A stretch of 64,000 nt of DNA from JABFRJ01 sp963847145 (GCA_963847145.1 CAWJYN010000003.1:1-64000), one strand, 5' to 3'; shown: positions 9,417-18,440, counted from the first letter of the stretch. A program made the numbers and translations. Notes: a model not told the origin generated them from the letters alone.

Positions 9417-10208
9417 TCAGCCCTGCTCGTCGGGCGGCAAGGGATCGGCTTTGGCTTTGCGGGCGCGGCGCTTGGACTGCGCCAAGCGGTAGCTCTCGCC
9501 GTTCATTTCGAGAATGTGCACGTGGTGCGTCAGCCGGTCGAGCAGCGCGCCGGTGAGGCGGTCGGAGCCGAACACGCTCGTCCACTCGTCGAACGGCAGG
9601 TTGGATGTGACGATGGTGCTGCCGCGCTCGTAGCGCTGGCTGAACACTTCGAACAGCAGCTCAGCGCCGGTCTGTGAGAGCGGCACGTAACCCAGTTCGT
9701 CAATGATCAGCAGTTTGTGGGAGGCCAGTTGGCGCTGGAGCCGGAGCAGCCGCTTTTCATCACGCGCCTCGATCAGTTCGTGTACGATGGCCGCGGCGTT
9801 GACGAAGCCAACCGACAAGCCCTTCTGGCAGGCCGCCAGCCCGAGCCCCAGGCCGATGTGGCTCTTGCCGGTGCCGGAGTTGCCGACTGCGATGATGTTC
9901 TCTCGCCGCTCAACATACTCCGAGCGCGCCAGCTCCATCACCAGCGCCTTGTTCAAGTCCGGGAACGCGGCAAAGTCGAAGCTGTCGAGGCTTTTGACTG
10001 TTGGGAACTTCGCCGCCCTGATGCGGCGGTCGACCATGCGCCGCTCGCGCTCGATGATCTCTGCTTCGGCCAGCCGCAGCAGATAGTGCGGATAGTCGGC
10101 ATCCTCGGCTGCACATGCCCGCGCGACCTTGTCGTACTCGCGCAGGAATGTCGGCAGCTTCAGGGCCTTCAGATGATAGGCCAGCAGCACTTGAGGTGTG
10201 TCCGTCAT
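9417..10208 (-). CDS. istB: IS21-family transposition helper ATPase IstB
   Basis: A DnaA/AAA+-like ATPase of 263 residues that assists the IstA transposase in target capture. Walker A is GNSGTGKSH near residue 107, Walker B is LLIIDELGYVPLSQTG, and the sensor region is TIVTSNLPFDEW. The start ATG 10208 overlaps the istA stop (ATGA), giving translational coupling, so a longer upstream reading is not preferred. The basic C-terminus (SKRRARKAKAD) is usual. The frame is undamaged, which argues that the element arrived recently or that its sequence is better supported than the DNA on its left. Confidence 0.92.
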   Translation of the reverse strand: MTDTPQVLLAYHLKALKLPTFLREYDKVARACAAEDADYPHYLLRLAEAEIIERERRMVDRRIRAAKFPTVKSLDSFDFAAFPDLNKALVMELARSEYVERRENIIAVGNSGTGKSHIGLGLGLAACQKGLSVGFVNAAAIVHELIEARDEKRLLRLQRQLASHKLLIIDELGYVPLSQTGAELLFEVFSQRYERGSTIVTSNLPFDEWTSVFGSDRLTGALLDRLTHHVHILEMNGESYRLAQSKRRARKAKADPLPPDEQG

Positions 10209-11701
10209 GACGCTGTCTCCAGCAGCCCCAGATAGTCGCGCGCCGACGTGGTCGCGACCGTTGCCCTCGGCAGATAGGGATAGATCGCCATATCGAGCCG
10301 TGGCGGCCGCCGCTCGATCCGGCACAAAACCAGATGCTTGATCGCATCGAAGCCGACAGCGCCACGCTGGAGCGCATCACGCACGGCAGCGGCGACGTCG
10401 ATAATCTCGAAGGTCTCCATCAGTCGAAGCACCTGGACGAACTGCCGCTTGCCGGGCTTGCCCATCCGCCCTTCGAGAACGCGGCGCAGCGTGGCGAACT
10501 CGTCGGGCAGCACCCAATCCGCCAAGGGTGCGGCCTGGTCGAGAGCGTTGATCTTGCGCTCGATCAGCGCGAGGTAGTGCAAGGGATCAAAGACGAAGTC
10601 CTCGCGCTCGTACGAGCGCGGATGCCGCGCGATGGTCTCGGTGCCACACGCAATCACGACCTCGTGCACGTAACCGCGCACGAACACGTCGCGGTGCCCG
10701 TAGCTGGTGGGCACCGAGTAATCGTTCGACCGATAGCGCACCAGCGACAGCGATGACACCCGCGTGCCGACCTTCTCGCAAGCATCGTAGGGCGGTGGCA
10801 GCGGCTGCTGGAGCGCCGCCAGATCACGCGCCAGCCGCGCGCCGATTGTCTCGGTGTGGCCGCGCAGAACCTCGCCGAGCCGTTTGGCGCAGCACGCAGC
10901 CAGATGCGCGTTGAGCGCCGCGAAGCTATCGAACACCGGAACCGGCACCATGAAGTTCCGCCGCGCGTAGCCGACGAGCCCTTCAACTTTGCCCTTGTCG
11001 TTGCCTTTGGCTGGGCGGCCGAACCGATCTTTGAACAGGTAGTGAGATTGCAGCTCTGTGAACACGCGTGTCCGCGTGCGCTTGCCGTCGCCAAGGATCT
11101 TCGCCACCGCAATCTTGGTGTTGTCGTAGAGGATAGATTGAGGCACGCCGCCGAAGAACGCGAACGCCTGCACATGACCGTCGCAGAACGCCTCCGTCGT
11201 CTCCGCCGGATACGCGATGACGAAGTTGGCGTCCGAGTGCGGCAGGTCGAACGCGAAGTAATGGATCTTCTGCTCGACGCCGCCGATCACGGCCAGCGCC
11301 TCGCCGAAGTCGGCCTGAGCATGTCCGGGGGGATGCACCAGCGGCACGAACATCTCCTGCGCGCGCTGCTGCACACCGGCCACGTAATCCTTCACGATGG
11401 TAATGCCGCCGGTGAAGCCGTGTTCATCGCGCAGCCGCTCGAAGATTCGCTTCGAGGTGTGCTGCTGCTTCTTCGGTCGGCTTTTATCGTCGACCAAGAT
11501 CTTGTCGATGATGGCGACGTACGGATCGAGCTTGGGTCGCACTGGCGACTTCGACCGCACATAGCCTTGCGGCACCGAGAACGTCATCATCTTGGTGACG
11601 GTCCTCGGGTCGATCCCGAACCGTCGTGCCGCCGCACGCTTGCTGAAGCCCTCGATCTGGACTGCGTAACGAACCTTCAAATAGTCGTCCAAGTCCAGCA
11701 T
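10205..11701 (-). CDS. istA: IS21-family transposase IstA
   Basis: A DDE transposase of 498 residues. The N-terminal helix-turn-helix (YAVQIEGFSKRAAARRFGID) binds the terminal repeats. The catalytic core shows the first Asp in HAQADFGEA, the second in ILYDNTKIA and the Glu in KGNDKGKVEGLVGYARR. A C-terminal beta-barrel (SVPTSYGHRDV) follows. ATG 11701 begins about 70 bp from the right end of the element, the usual spacing. It is translationally coupled to istB. Confidence 0.93.
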   Translation of the reverse strand: MLDLDDYLKVRYAVQIEGFSKRAAARRFGIDPRTVTKMMTFSVPQGYVRSKSPVRPKLDPYVAIIDKILVDDKSRPKKQQHTSKRIFERLRDEHGFTGGITIVKDYVAGVQQRAQEMFVPLVHPPGHAQADFGEALAVIGGVEQKIHYFAFDLPHSDANFVIAYPAETTEAFCDGHVQAFAFFGGVPQSILYDNTKIAVAKILGDGKRTRTRVFTELQSHYLFKDRFGRPAKGNDKGKVEGLVGYARRNFMVPVPVFDSFAALNAHLAACCAKRLGEVLRGHTETIGARLARDLAALQQPLPPPYDACEKVGTRVSSLSLVRYRSNDYSVPTSYGHRDVFVRGYVHEVVIACGTETIARHPRSYEREDFVFDPLHYLALIERKINALDQAAPLADWVLPDEFATLRRVLEGRMGKPGKRQFVQVLRLMETFEIIDVAAAVRDALQRGAVGFDAIKHLVLCRIERRPPRLDMAIYPYLPRATVATTSARDYLGLLETAS

Positions 11702-11770
11702 CCCCCGCCCTCGGCCAAACGCGGCACAGGGCTTCCAGTTGACGGAGTTTTACTCCGGCGCAACCGAACA

Positions 11771-12227
11771 ATTCGGCCGCTTCACTGAGGGATTATTGCT
11801 CCGGCGCTTACAGTTGCTGGCTTCGGATACTCCGAAGGGGCTTATCACTTTGCGCTTTCCAACGAACGTTCGGCGACGTTTCCAAGGCTTCTTCCCGGTC
11901 ACGTTACGGAGGACTGGCGGTTGGCTTAGGCATGATCCCCTGCGCGCTGCATATTCACACCTCGCGGCGCTATTCCGAGGAAGATTCGGCCACAACCGAA
12001 GCCTGTGCCGAACTACACGCATGGTCGTGGCCGTGTTGAGGCGCATCAAGAGAGATATGCGTTGCTGGTTTGTGTGGGCGAGCTGGCGGGGACGGCGCCG
12101 ACGCATGTCGCGGCGTCTCGGGAGAAATAGCGGCCGTATTTCGCTTACCCTAGGCTTACCAGCGATCTTGCTGCGTGTCTCTGGAGATTAAAAACGATCT
12201 CATAACTCGCTGATTCTGTTTAGAAAT
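11771..12227. other. Gene-free stretch between IS21 element and tRNA-fMet
   Basis: Open frames here are Arg-rich, lack domains and overlap each other on both strands. I see no gene, repeat or terminator that I can support. It would be the right-hand end of the island if the tRNA is its attachment site. Confidence 0.5.
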
Positions 12228-12304
<77 letters not shown>

Positions 12305-12518
12305 TTACCACTTATGATCGCTTGCACCGCCGTTGCTCGCGGCACGCCGTGTCACCGGCATTTCATGACCAACATTGCTGCGGATCACTGCAACTGCGGC
12401 ACCGGAGCCGCATCGACCAAGCAGATCTGCAGGGTTGCGGCACCAGTGATGGCGCGGTTCCCTGTTCGTCAGCGTATACGCCAGTTGGTGGGGCCACGCA
12501 AGCGGTCACTTAGTGCCA

Positions 12519-13163
12519 TCACTTGGTGCCAAACATGCGGTCGCCAGCATCTCCAAGGCCGGGCACGATGTAGCCGCGTTCGTCGATGTGGCTATCAAGT
12601 GCGGCGGCGAAAATCGGCACCTCCGGGTGCGCGTCTGCCAGCGCGCGAACACCTTCCGGCGCGGCCAACAGGCACACGACTTTAATGTCCTGCGCGCCTT
12701 CGTCTTTCAGACGCGAGACCGCGGCGACGGCGGTGTTGCCGGTCGCCAGCATCGGCACGCAGACGACGGCGAGGCGCTCGGAGAGATCTTCCGGCGTTTT
12801 GAGGTAGTACTCGACAGCACCCAGAGTGGCCGGATCGCGATAGAGCCCGATGTGGCCGACGCGGGCATTGGGAACCAGTTCGAGCAAGCCATCCACCAGC
12901 CCAAGCCCGGAGCGCAGGATCGGTACGAACACCAGCTTTTTGCCAACCAGGAATGGCGCTCTTGTTGTGCCGAGCGGCGTTTCGATTGTGCGCAATTCGG
13001 TCGGCAGATCGCGCAGCACTTCGTAGCCGAGCAACAGTGCGATTTCTCGCAATAGCTGGCGGAACAGCGCCGACGATGTCGACGACTGGCGCATGTGGCT
13101 GAGTTTGTGCGCGACTAGCGGGTGATCAACGATTGTCAGGGTCGGATGGAGCGCGTGGGGCAT
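12519..13163 (-). CDS. upp: Uracil phosphoribosyltransferase
   Basis: Converts uracil and PRPP to UMP in the cytosol. The 214-residue product has the family landmarks: TIVDHPLVAHKLSHMR at the N-terminus, FVPILRSGLGLVDGLLEL, the PRPP loop region VCVPMLATGNTAVAAVSRL (usual form DPMLATGG/NT) and the C-terminal uracil site IDERGYIVPGLGDAGDRMFG. ATG 13163 is preferred to 13220 because the latter lies inside a dispersed inverted repeat and adds residues absent from the family. It is the third gene of a co-directional set after the GTP-cyclohydrolase-II-like and DUF1688 genes, which suggests uracil catabolism (URC6 role) rather than, or as well as, salvage. Confidence 0.93.
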   Translation of the reverse strand: MPHALHPTLTIVDHPLVAHKLSHMRQSSTSSALFRQLLREIALLLGYEVLRDLPTELRTIETPLGTTRAPFLVGKKLVFVPILRSGLGLVDGLLELVPNARVGHIGLYRDPATLGAVEYYLKTPEDLSERLAVVCVPMLATGNTAVAAVSRLKDEGAQDIKVVCLLAAPEGVRALADAHPEVPIFAAALDSHIDERGYIVPGLGDAGDRMFGTK

Positions 13164-13214
13164 GAGGGCGTGGGTCCTAGAACTTGCGATCGATGTTTTC
13201 AGCGGCCTCTCCGT

Positions 13215-13349
13215 TGTCATCCTCGGGCTTGTCCCGAGGACCCATTCAACAACGAACCGGATGACGGCTTGCTGCCGCGAAGGTGCACCATATGCCCTAG
13301 GCGGGCGTGTGCTGCACGATAGGTCCTCGGGACAAGCCCGAGGATGACA
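13215..13349. repeat. REP-like inverted repeat pair
   Basis: Two perfectly complementary 28-bp arms lie at 13215-13242 and 13322-13349, 79 bp apart. Each arm is itself an imperfect palindrome built on CCTCGGG...CCCGAGG. I recall sequences of this type as dispersed intergenic repeats in alphaproteobacteria. It lies between upp and the DUF1688 gene and could fold as a long hairpin in the shared transcript, with possible effects on RNA stability or termination ahead of upp. Confidence 0.85.
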
Positions 13350-13388
13350 TTTGTGGGGTGGCGAAGGCGTGCGATCAGGTGTGCCAGA

Positions 13389-14630
13389 TCAGAAAACCGT
13401 CCCATCACTGATAATCATCAGCGGCGGTCCGCCTTCGGCGCGCTTGTCTTTGGCGATGCGGCGGCCGGCGGCCCAAGTGCCGCCTTCGAGGATGGAGGCC
13501 AGCGGCATTTGTTCGACGGTGACGTTCAGTTCTTTGCGGACCAGCGGCGCGATTTCGTCGAGCAACGCCACAGTCAGCGCGCGCCATTCAACAATGGCCA
13601 CGTTGTCGGGCGTCAGCGGTGTCGTCGGCAACTTCGGATCCCGTGGCGTGAGCACGCCCATATCGATGAACAGCCCGCCATTGCGGTATTCGGCGAGGCC
13701 GGTGAGACCGTCGAGATCGGTGACGGTGAGGCCCGCCTCTTCCAGCGGCTCGATGAGTGAATAGGTGAGCCATTGAGAGAGTTTATGAAACGGGATGAGG
13801 CCGTTGGTGTCACCGGCGACCTTGACGGCGGGATGGCGCCAGGTGTCGCCGAGATTGAGGCCGTCGATGGTCAAGCGACCCGGCCATATGTCGCCGAGAG
13901 TGTATAATACGGTCGACAGGATCTGTGCGGCAAAGACGGAGCCGTCATGCGCGGCAGCGCGCAAATAGTCGGCCATGCCGCCGACGCGAGCGGGTGAGCC
14001 ATAGACGTTTGGGTGCTCCAAGATTGAGGCGCCGAGGCGATGCAGAAGTGCGACGCGACCGTCGAGACCCAACAGTGGGTTCGCTGAACTCACCTGAAAG
14101 ACGGCGGCCAGCTTTTGCGGCGAAAGGGCAACAAGCCCCGCAGCGTCGGCGCGCGCCGGTCGCGACGGATCGGAGGAAAACAAGCCGTCGCGGAAGGCTT
14201 CGAGGGAGGCGAGGGCGAGGCCCTCCGAGCGGGTAAACTCGCGACCGGTGACGGGATCGCGCCATTTCCATGCGGGACCGGCGCCGGCGTCGAGCAAGAC
14301 ACTGGTGACGGCGAGTTCGATGCGTTGGCGGGCGCGTTCGGCGGGCTCTCGTGACAGGAGATCGCCGAGGCGTGCGGCCCAGTCGTGTCCGTTGGCGCTC
14401 AGATGCCGCCAGCGCGAATGCGGCGGCACATTCAAGCTTGGATAATTCTGTCGAATTGTCTCGGCGACATAGCGGGCGGTGGCGGGCAGGGCGTCGACGC
14501 GGAGCGCGAAGTGGGGCAGGGCGTCGTTGCGGCCAGCGTCGAAAATCATGCGTGTGCGACGGCGCACTTCTTCGGCCGTCAGCAGTCGGTTGAACTTCGG
14601 GGACGCATGCTTTGCATCAGTACTTGTCAA
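13389..14630 (-). CDS. DUF1688 protein, URC4-like uracil catabolism protein
   Basis: A DUF1688 family protein related to yeast URC4, which is required for uracil degradation by the URC route; ribosylurea has been reported to accumulate in yeast urc4 mutants. Visible family blocks are NYPSLNVPPHSRWRHLS, GPAWKWRDPVTG, SEGLALASLEAFRDGLFSSD, LTIDGLNLGDTWRHPA and TEYRNGGLF-like LAEYRNGGLFIDMGVL. An ATG at 14714 would overlap the upstream gene by about 98 bp. TTG 14630 is preferred because AAGGGG lies 7-8 bp before it and the overlap with the preceding stop falls to 14 bp. The 413-residue length fits the family. Part of urc1-urc4-upp. The exact reaction is not established for bacteria. Confidence 0.85.
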   Translation of the reverse strand: MTSTDAKHASPKFNRLLTAEEVRRRTRMIFDAGRNDALPHFALRVDALPATARYVAETIRQNYPSLNVPPHSRWRHLSANGHDWAARLGDLLSREPAERARQRIELAVTSVLLDAGAGPAWKWRDPVTGREFTRSEGLALASLEAFRDGLFSSDPSRPARADAAGLVALSPQKLAAVFQVSSANPLLGLDGRVALLHRLGASILEHPNVYGSPARVGGMADYLRAAAHDGSVFAAQILSTVLYTLGDIWPGRLTIDGLNLGDTWRHPAVKVAGDTNGLIPFHKLSQWLTYSLIEPLEEAGLTVTDLDGLTGLAEYRNGGLFIDMGVLTPRDPKLPTTPLTPDNVAIVEWRALTVALLDEIAPLVRKELNVTVEQMPLASILEGGTWAAGRRIAKDKRAEGGPPLMIISDGTVF

Positions 14631-15927
14631 GCGAGCGCCCCTTGGTGTCGGCGAGGTCGCTCGATGCGGCAGAGGTGGTGCCGTCGGTGAAATAACCCGC
14701 GGCTTTCTTGGCATCCATCTCGACGGAGGCGTCGCGGGGGATCATATCGTCCGGGATGGGCACGCGCTGCTTGATCTCGATGCCGTGCTGAGCCATGGCG
14801 TCGAACTTCATGTTGCTCATGGAAACCCAGCGGTCGATCCGTTTCATGCCGAGCCAGTTGAACACATCCGGCATCAGGTCCTGGAAGCGCACGTCTTGGA
14901 CGCCAGCGACGCACTCGGTCTTCTCGAAGTACGCCGCTGCCGTATCGCCCGCAGGGTTCCGCTTGCGCGCATTATAGACAAGGAACTTCACCACCTCGCC
15001 CAACGCGCGGCCTTCCTTGCGATTATAGACGATCAGGCCGGAACCGCCACGCTGCGCGGAGCGAATGCACTCTTCAATGCCGTGAACCAGATAGGGCCGG
15101 CACGTGCAGATATCGGAGCCGAACACATCCGAGCCGTTGCACTCGTCGTGCACGCGGCAGGCAATTTCGTTTTTGCCGGTCCAAAGATTTTCGACATCGC
15201 CGAAGATGTAGAGCGTGATGCCACCGATGGGCGGCAGAAACACTTTGCGATCCGGCCGCGTGACGAGATCGGTGAACATTGCGCCGGTTTGTTCGAACAG
15301 GGCACGCCGCAATTGCGTCTCTGAGATGTTCAAGCGCTGCGCAATGCCTGGCAGATACCAGACGGGTTCGATGGCGGCTTTGACGACGTTGGTGTCGCCG
15401 TTCTCCAGCAACACGTGACCATCGGCTTTGACGCGGCCGGCGGCCAACGCCCCTTGCAACTCCGGCAACTGAATGCGCGCCTTGGTGATGGCAATCGTCG
15501 GGCGGATATCAAAGCCCGCAGCAATCTCGTCGCGGAATTCGGCGGCAACGCGATGGCCCCACGGATCGATGGAGACGATGCGATCCATTCCTTGCCACTG
15601 CGGCTGCGGTGGAATGTCGACGGGCGGGAACGTGTTGGTCAAATCCGGCCGATGGATGGGGCTGAGCTTGCCAGCCGCGATGGCAAGCGCTCGATAGACG
15701 CCGTAAGCCCCCGAATGCACGCCAATGACGTTGCGCTGCTGGGGGTTGGCCTGGCTGCCGATGACAGGGCCGCGCTCTTTGGCGGTCGCAGCGCCCCAGT
15801 GAATTTCGGGAGCCGACGTGACGCCTTTGCGCGGATGGGATGACAGCACGATGTGCTTTTGCTCAGAACGCGGTTCGTTCGAGCCGGGACGGGGCCCGGG
15901 GGGCCGCGGCGGGTCTGTTGGTGTCAT
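14617..15927 (-). CDS. GTP cyclohydrolase II-like protein, URC1-like
   Basis: A 436-residue protein. The C-terminal half has the GTP cyclohydrolase II fold with the zinc cysteines in HDECNGSDVFGSDICTCRPY and the region SGLIVYNRKEGRALGE. The long N-terminal half matches the GTP_CH_N domain found in URC1-type proteins and absent from RibA. Canonical YHRQEGR(N/G)IGL is changed to YNRKEGRALGEVVK, and no riboflavin genes are nearby. Together with the DUF1688 gene and upp this points to uracil catabolism, in which URC1 is thought to open a uracil nucleotide or derivative, rather than to riboflavin synthesis. It is first of three genes on the minus strand. Confidence 0.87.
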   Translation of the reverse strand: MTPTDPPRPPGPRPGSNEPRSEQKHIVLSSHPRKGVTSAPEIHWGAATAKERGPVIGSQANPQQRNVIGVHSGAYGVYRALAIAAGKLSPIHRPDLTNTFPPVDIPPQPQWQGMDRIVSIDPWGHRVAAEFRDEIAAGFDIRPTIAITKARIQLPELQGALAAGRVKADGHVLLENGDTNVVKAAIEPVWYLPGIAQRLNISETQLRRALFEQTGAMFTDLVTRPDRKVFLPPIGGITLYIFGDVENLWTGKNEIACRVHDECNGSDVFGSDICTCRPYLVHGIEECIRSAQRGGSGLIVYNRKEGRALGEVVKFLVYNARKRNPAGDTAAAYFEKTECVAGVQDVRFQDLMPDVFNWLGMKRIDRWVSMSNMKFDAMAQHGIEIKQRVPIPDDMIPRDASVEMDAKKAAGYFTDGTTSAASSDLADTKGRSLDKY

Positions 15928-16043
15928 GAAAGTGCGGGGCCTCAGTCAACCGATAGTCGTCACCGAAGCAACATCTTATACCATGGGCGCATTGCGCTGG
16001 AAAGCGGTGGGCGACTCTTTTGGGTTCTTGGCTCAATGGTCCG

Positions 16044-17576
16044 TCAGCGCAATCCGGGGACAACAGGATCAAGGACTGGGGGATCAAGAACGGGCTTGAC
16101 GGGCTTGGCGGCGCGATAAACGACATAAGTCTCAAGCACGGTTCCCTTGCGGGTGCGATTGAGGCGGCCCACCTCGCGGGTTTCGGCGAAGCGGTTCAGC
16201 GGGGCGCCGGCTCCCATGCGCTTGAGTTCGACGACAAAGAGCAGGGGTGTTGCCGCGTCTGGCAAGTTGGCCTGCGCGTTATACTGCCAGCGATTGCGCT
16301 CATTGAACTGTACAACAGGCCGGGCACCAGGACTGTATTGGATTAGCAGGCTGGTCAGCGCATAGCTTTGGGTCAGAATGGCGCCGGCCCCTTCGCGGGT
16401 TGCGATCGCATCGATATCGCGGGCGAGGTCGCGCCAGCCGGCTAGCAAGGTGGTCGGATCCGATTGCGGCTTGAGCGGCAAGGGTGTCAGCAGCGCTTGA
16501 ATGTAAACTGCGGCGATCATCACCAAGCCGGTCGGCCAAGCGCGTGTGCGCGCAAAATCGACCAGCCGCGTGGCCCATGCCGGCCCCGTGACGCGCGTCA
16601 GGCCAGCATCTGCCGCCAGCAGGATCAGTGCTGGATACAGTGGTGCCATCCAATTGCCCTGTACGCGATCATGCAGGCTATGGCTCAGGAAAAACAGCAG
16701 CAGCGGCGTGACGAGGCACGCGAGCAGCCGACGCGCGTCCCGATGACCATCATCAGGTGTCCAGACGGCGCGCACGAAGCCCGCGACAGCGAGCACGAAA
16801 ATCAGCGGGTTGAGCAGGCCCAACTGACTGCCGAGAAACTCCCCCAGGAAGCGGAGCGTCCATTCCGCATCCGCGACACGGCCGAACTGTTTGCCAAACG
16901 TCTGCCACTCGTGGCGGGCATTCCACAGGATATTGGGCGCGAACACGGCCAGCGCGATCAACCCGCCCGCGTAAGGCGCCGGATGCCGCCACCAGCGCCG
17001 CCAACCCGGCAGAAGCAGCATCGCCAGGACGATGCCTGGACCGAGAAACAGCGCGGTGTATTTGGCTTGTAGCGCCACGCCGGCGGCGGCGCCGATGACC
17101 AGCCAGCAGCGCCAGTCACTGGTTCGATAGAGCCGTGCCAGCGCCCACAGTGCCGTTGTCCAGCCGACCATCAGCGGGGTGTCTGGCGTCACCAGCACCG
17201 CACCAACGCCGATCAGCGGCGTGGCGGTCCACAGCAGGGCCGCCCAGGCCGATTTTCGAGCGTCTTCGAAGAGATCATTGGCGATTGAGTGGATTGCTGC
17301 TGCGCCGAGCAGGGTCGCCAGAATGCCAAGCATCCGGATGCCAAGCTCGGACGTCCCGAACAGCGCCGTCGAAAGCCGTATCCAAACCGCAACGAGCGGC
17401 GGGTGGTCGTAATAGCCCCAATTGAGATGATGGGCCCACAGCCGGTAGTACGCCTCGTCGAACATCAGCTCGAGCCGGGCGGCAGCCACGATCTGGAGCG
17501 CGCACAGCGCCAAAGCGGCTGCAATGGCCCAGCCGCGCAGGCTGCGTGCAGTGCTTTCATCGGCGGCAGGCGTCAT
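16044..17576 (-). CDS. Family 39 glycosyltransferase, ArnT/PMT-like integral membrane protein
   Basis: A 510-residue polytopic protein with about 11-12 hydrophobic helices. The first extracytoplasmic loop has the signature DEAYYRLWAHHLNWGYYDHPPL, whose acidic residues serve as catalytic base in dolichyl- or undecaprenyl-phosphate-sugar-dependent enzymes. It probably transfers a sugar from a polyprenyl-phosphate donor to an envelope acceptor in the periplasm; the acceptor is unknown. ATG 17576 (MTPAADES) is preferred over 17705, which adds an unrelated 43-residue leader. The C-terminal tail has a short VLDPPVLDPVV repeat. It is divergent from glnB and 116 bp upstream of urc1. Confidence 0.85.
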   Translation of the reverse strand: MTPAADESTARSLRGWAIAAALALCALQIVAAARLELMFDEAYYRLWAHHLNWGYYDHPPLVAVWIRLSTALFGTSELGIRMLGILATLLGAAAIHSIANDLFEDARKSAWAALLWTATPLIGVGAVLVTPDTPLMVGWTTALWALARLYRTSDWRCWLVIGAAAGVALQAKYTALFLGPGIVLAMLLLPGWRRWWRHPAPYAGGLIALAVFAPNILWNARHEWQTFGKQFGRVADAEWTLRFLGEFLGSQLGLLNPLIFVLAVAGFVRAVWTPDDGHRDARRLLACLVTPLLLFFLSHSLHDRVQGNWMAPLYPALILLAADAGLTRVTGPAWATRLVDFARTRAWPTGLVMIAAVYIQALLTPLPLKPQSDPTTLLAGWRDLARDIDAIATREGAGAILTQSYALTSLLIQYSPGARPVVQFNERNRWQYNAQANLPDAATPLLFVVELKRMGAGAPLNRFAETREVGRLNRTRKGTVLETYVVYRAAKPVKPVLDPPVLDPVVPGLR

Positions 17577-17816
17577 GGAAGCTGATTTCAAGCGCTGGCG
17601 TCGAAACGACGCGATCAGGGGAGACTGACACACGGACAGCAGCAGCGATCTCTGCAAATGGTCGCGGCTCGCCGTCGTTGCATCACGCACGCCGACATGC
17701 CACAAAATTGTGCAGTCCGCTGTTTTTTTGTGCGATTGCCCGCTTGAGATTTTCCTCAGTCACGCTACTCAAACAGCAAGCGCTTGACGTGTCAGCTGAA
17801 AATTATTGTCGGCCGC

Positions 17817-17833
17817 TTGGCATGTTCAATGCT
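17817..17833 (+). promoter_or_regulatory. Sigma-54 (-24/-12) promoter of glnB-glnA
   Basis: TTGGCATGTTCAATGCT matches the -24/-12 pattern, with GG and GC exactly ten bases apart as required. It lies 93 bp before the glnB start and predicts a transcript start near 17844. glnB/glnA operons are classic NtrC/RpoN targets. I did not find a secure NtrC site in the A/T-rich 17700-17800 stretch. Nothing else is seen in the 349-bp gap 17577-17925. Confidence 0.65.
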
Positions 17834-17925
17834 CTCAGTTATTGACCACAGCACGCGTGGCTCAGTCATTCCGCCTGTCGCGCCTGCGCCTTTGACGTCC
17901 ACCGTTCGTATCCCTGAGGCCTCGC

Positions 17926-18264
17926 ATGAAAAAGATCGAAGCGATCATCAAGCCGTTTAAGCTGGACGAGGTCAAAGAGGCGCTGCAGGAGATCGGTCTG
18001 CAGGGCATCACCGTGATCGAAGCCAAAGGCTTCGGACGCCAAAAGGGACATACCGAACTTTATCGCGGCGCAGAATACGTCGTCGATTTCCTGCCCAAAG
18101 TGAAGATCGAGGTCGTCTTGACCGACGAGATGCTGCCGAAAGCTGTGGAAGCGATCCAGCGCGCGGCCAAAACCGGCCGGATCGGCGACGGTAAGATCTT
18201 TATCTCGAACATTGAAGACGCTATCCGTATCCGCACCGGTGAGAGCGGCAACGACGCCGTCTGA
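17926..18264 (+). CDS. glnB: Nitrogen regulatory protein PII
   Basis: A 112-residue trimeric signal protein that senses 2-oxoglutarate and ATP/ADP and controls GlnE and NtrB. The T-loop contains the uridylylation target Tyr51 in LYRGAEYVVDF, and the C-terminal signature GDGKIFISNIEDAIRIRTGE is intact. The YVVDF form favours GlnB over GlnK. It lies 176 bp before glnA in the same direction and behind a sigma-54 promoter, the common arrangement in alphaproteobacteria. No amtB is linked. Confidence 0.97.
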   Translation: MKKIEAIIKPFKLDEVKEALQEIGLQGITVIEAKGFGRQKGHTELYRGAEYVVDFLPKVKIEVVLTDEMLPKAVEAIQRAAKTGRIGDGKIFISNIEDAIRIRTGESGNDAV

Positions 18265-18440
18265 TCGTCTCTTGAGGTGCAGCATCTTATCGCAAGAGCG
18301 GGCAACCACTTTTGCGGATGCTGCATAGTTAAATTCCGCTGCACGCTGCTGAGCGCCCGTGTCTGGGCGACACCGGATCGGGCATGCCAGCGGCCGTCCA
18401 ACCGCCGTGATCCAGCTTTGAAGATGTGATGGGGAGCCAA

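Larger units (their letters stand above)
9308..11770 (-). mobile_element. IS21-family insertion sequence
   Basis: A complete istA-istB pair is flanked by terminal sequences typical of IS21. The left end carries two direct copies of GCCGGAGCAAT at 9314-9324 and 9338-9348. The right end, read inward, carries GCGCCGGAGTAA near 11751-11762. Boundaries are set at the TG (9308) and CA (11770) tips and may be off by a few bases. No clear target duplication was found; only ATT borders both sides. The element is intact, unlike the genes to its left. Confidence 0.8.

Noticed and set aside
11739..12191. 150-codon + strand frame between the IS element and tRNA-fMet
   Set aside because: It starts inside the IS end, is Arg-rich without domains, and overlaps an equally poor minus-strand frame.
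14617..15927. Riboflavin-pathway GTP cyclohydrolase II (ribA)
   Set aside because: The long URC1-type N-terminal domain, altered active-site motif and DUF1688/upp neighbours fit uracil catabolism better.
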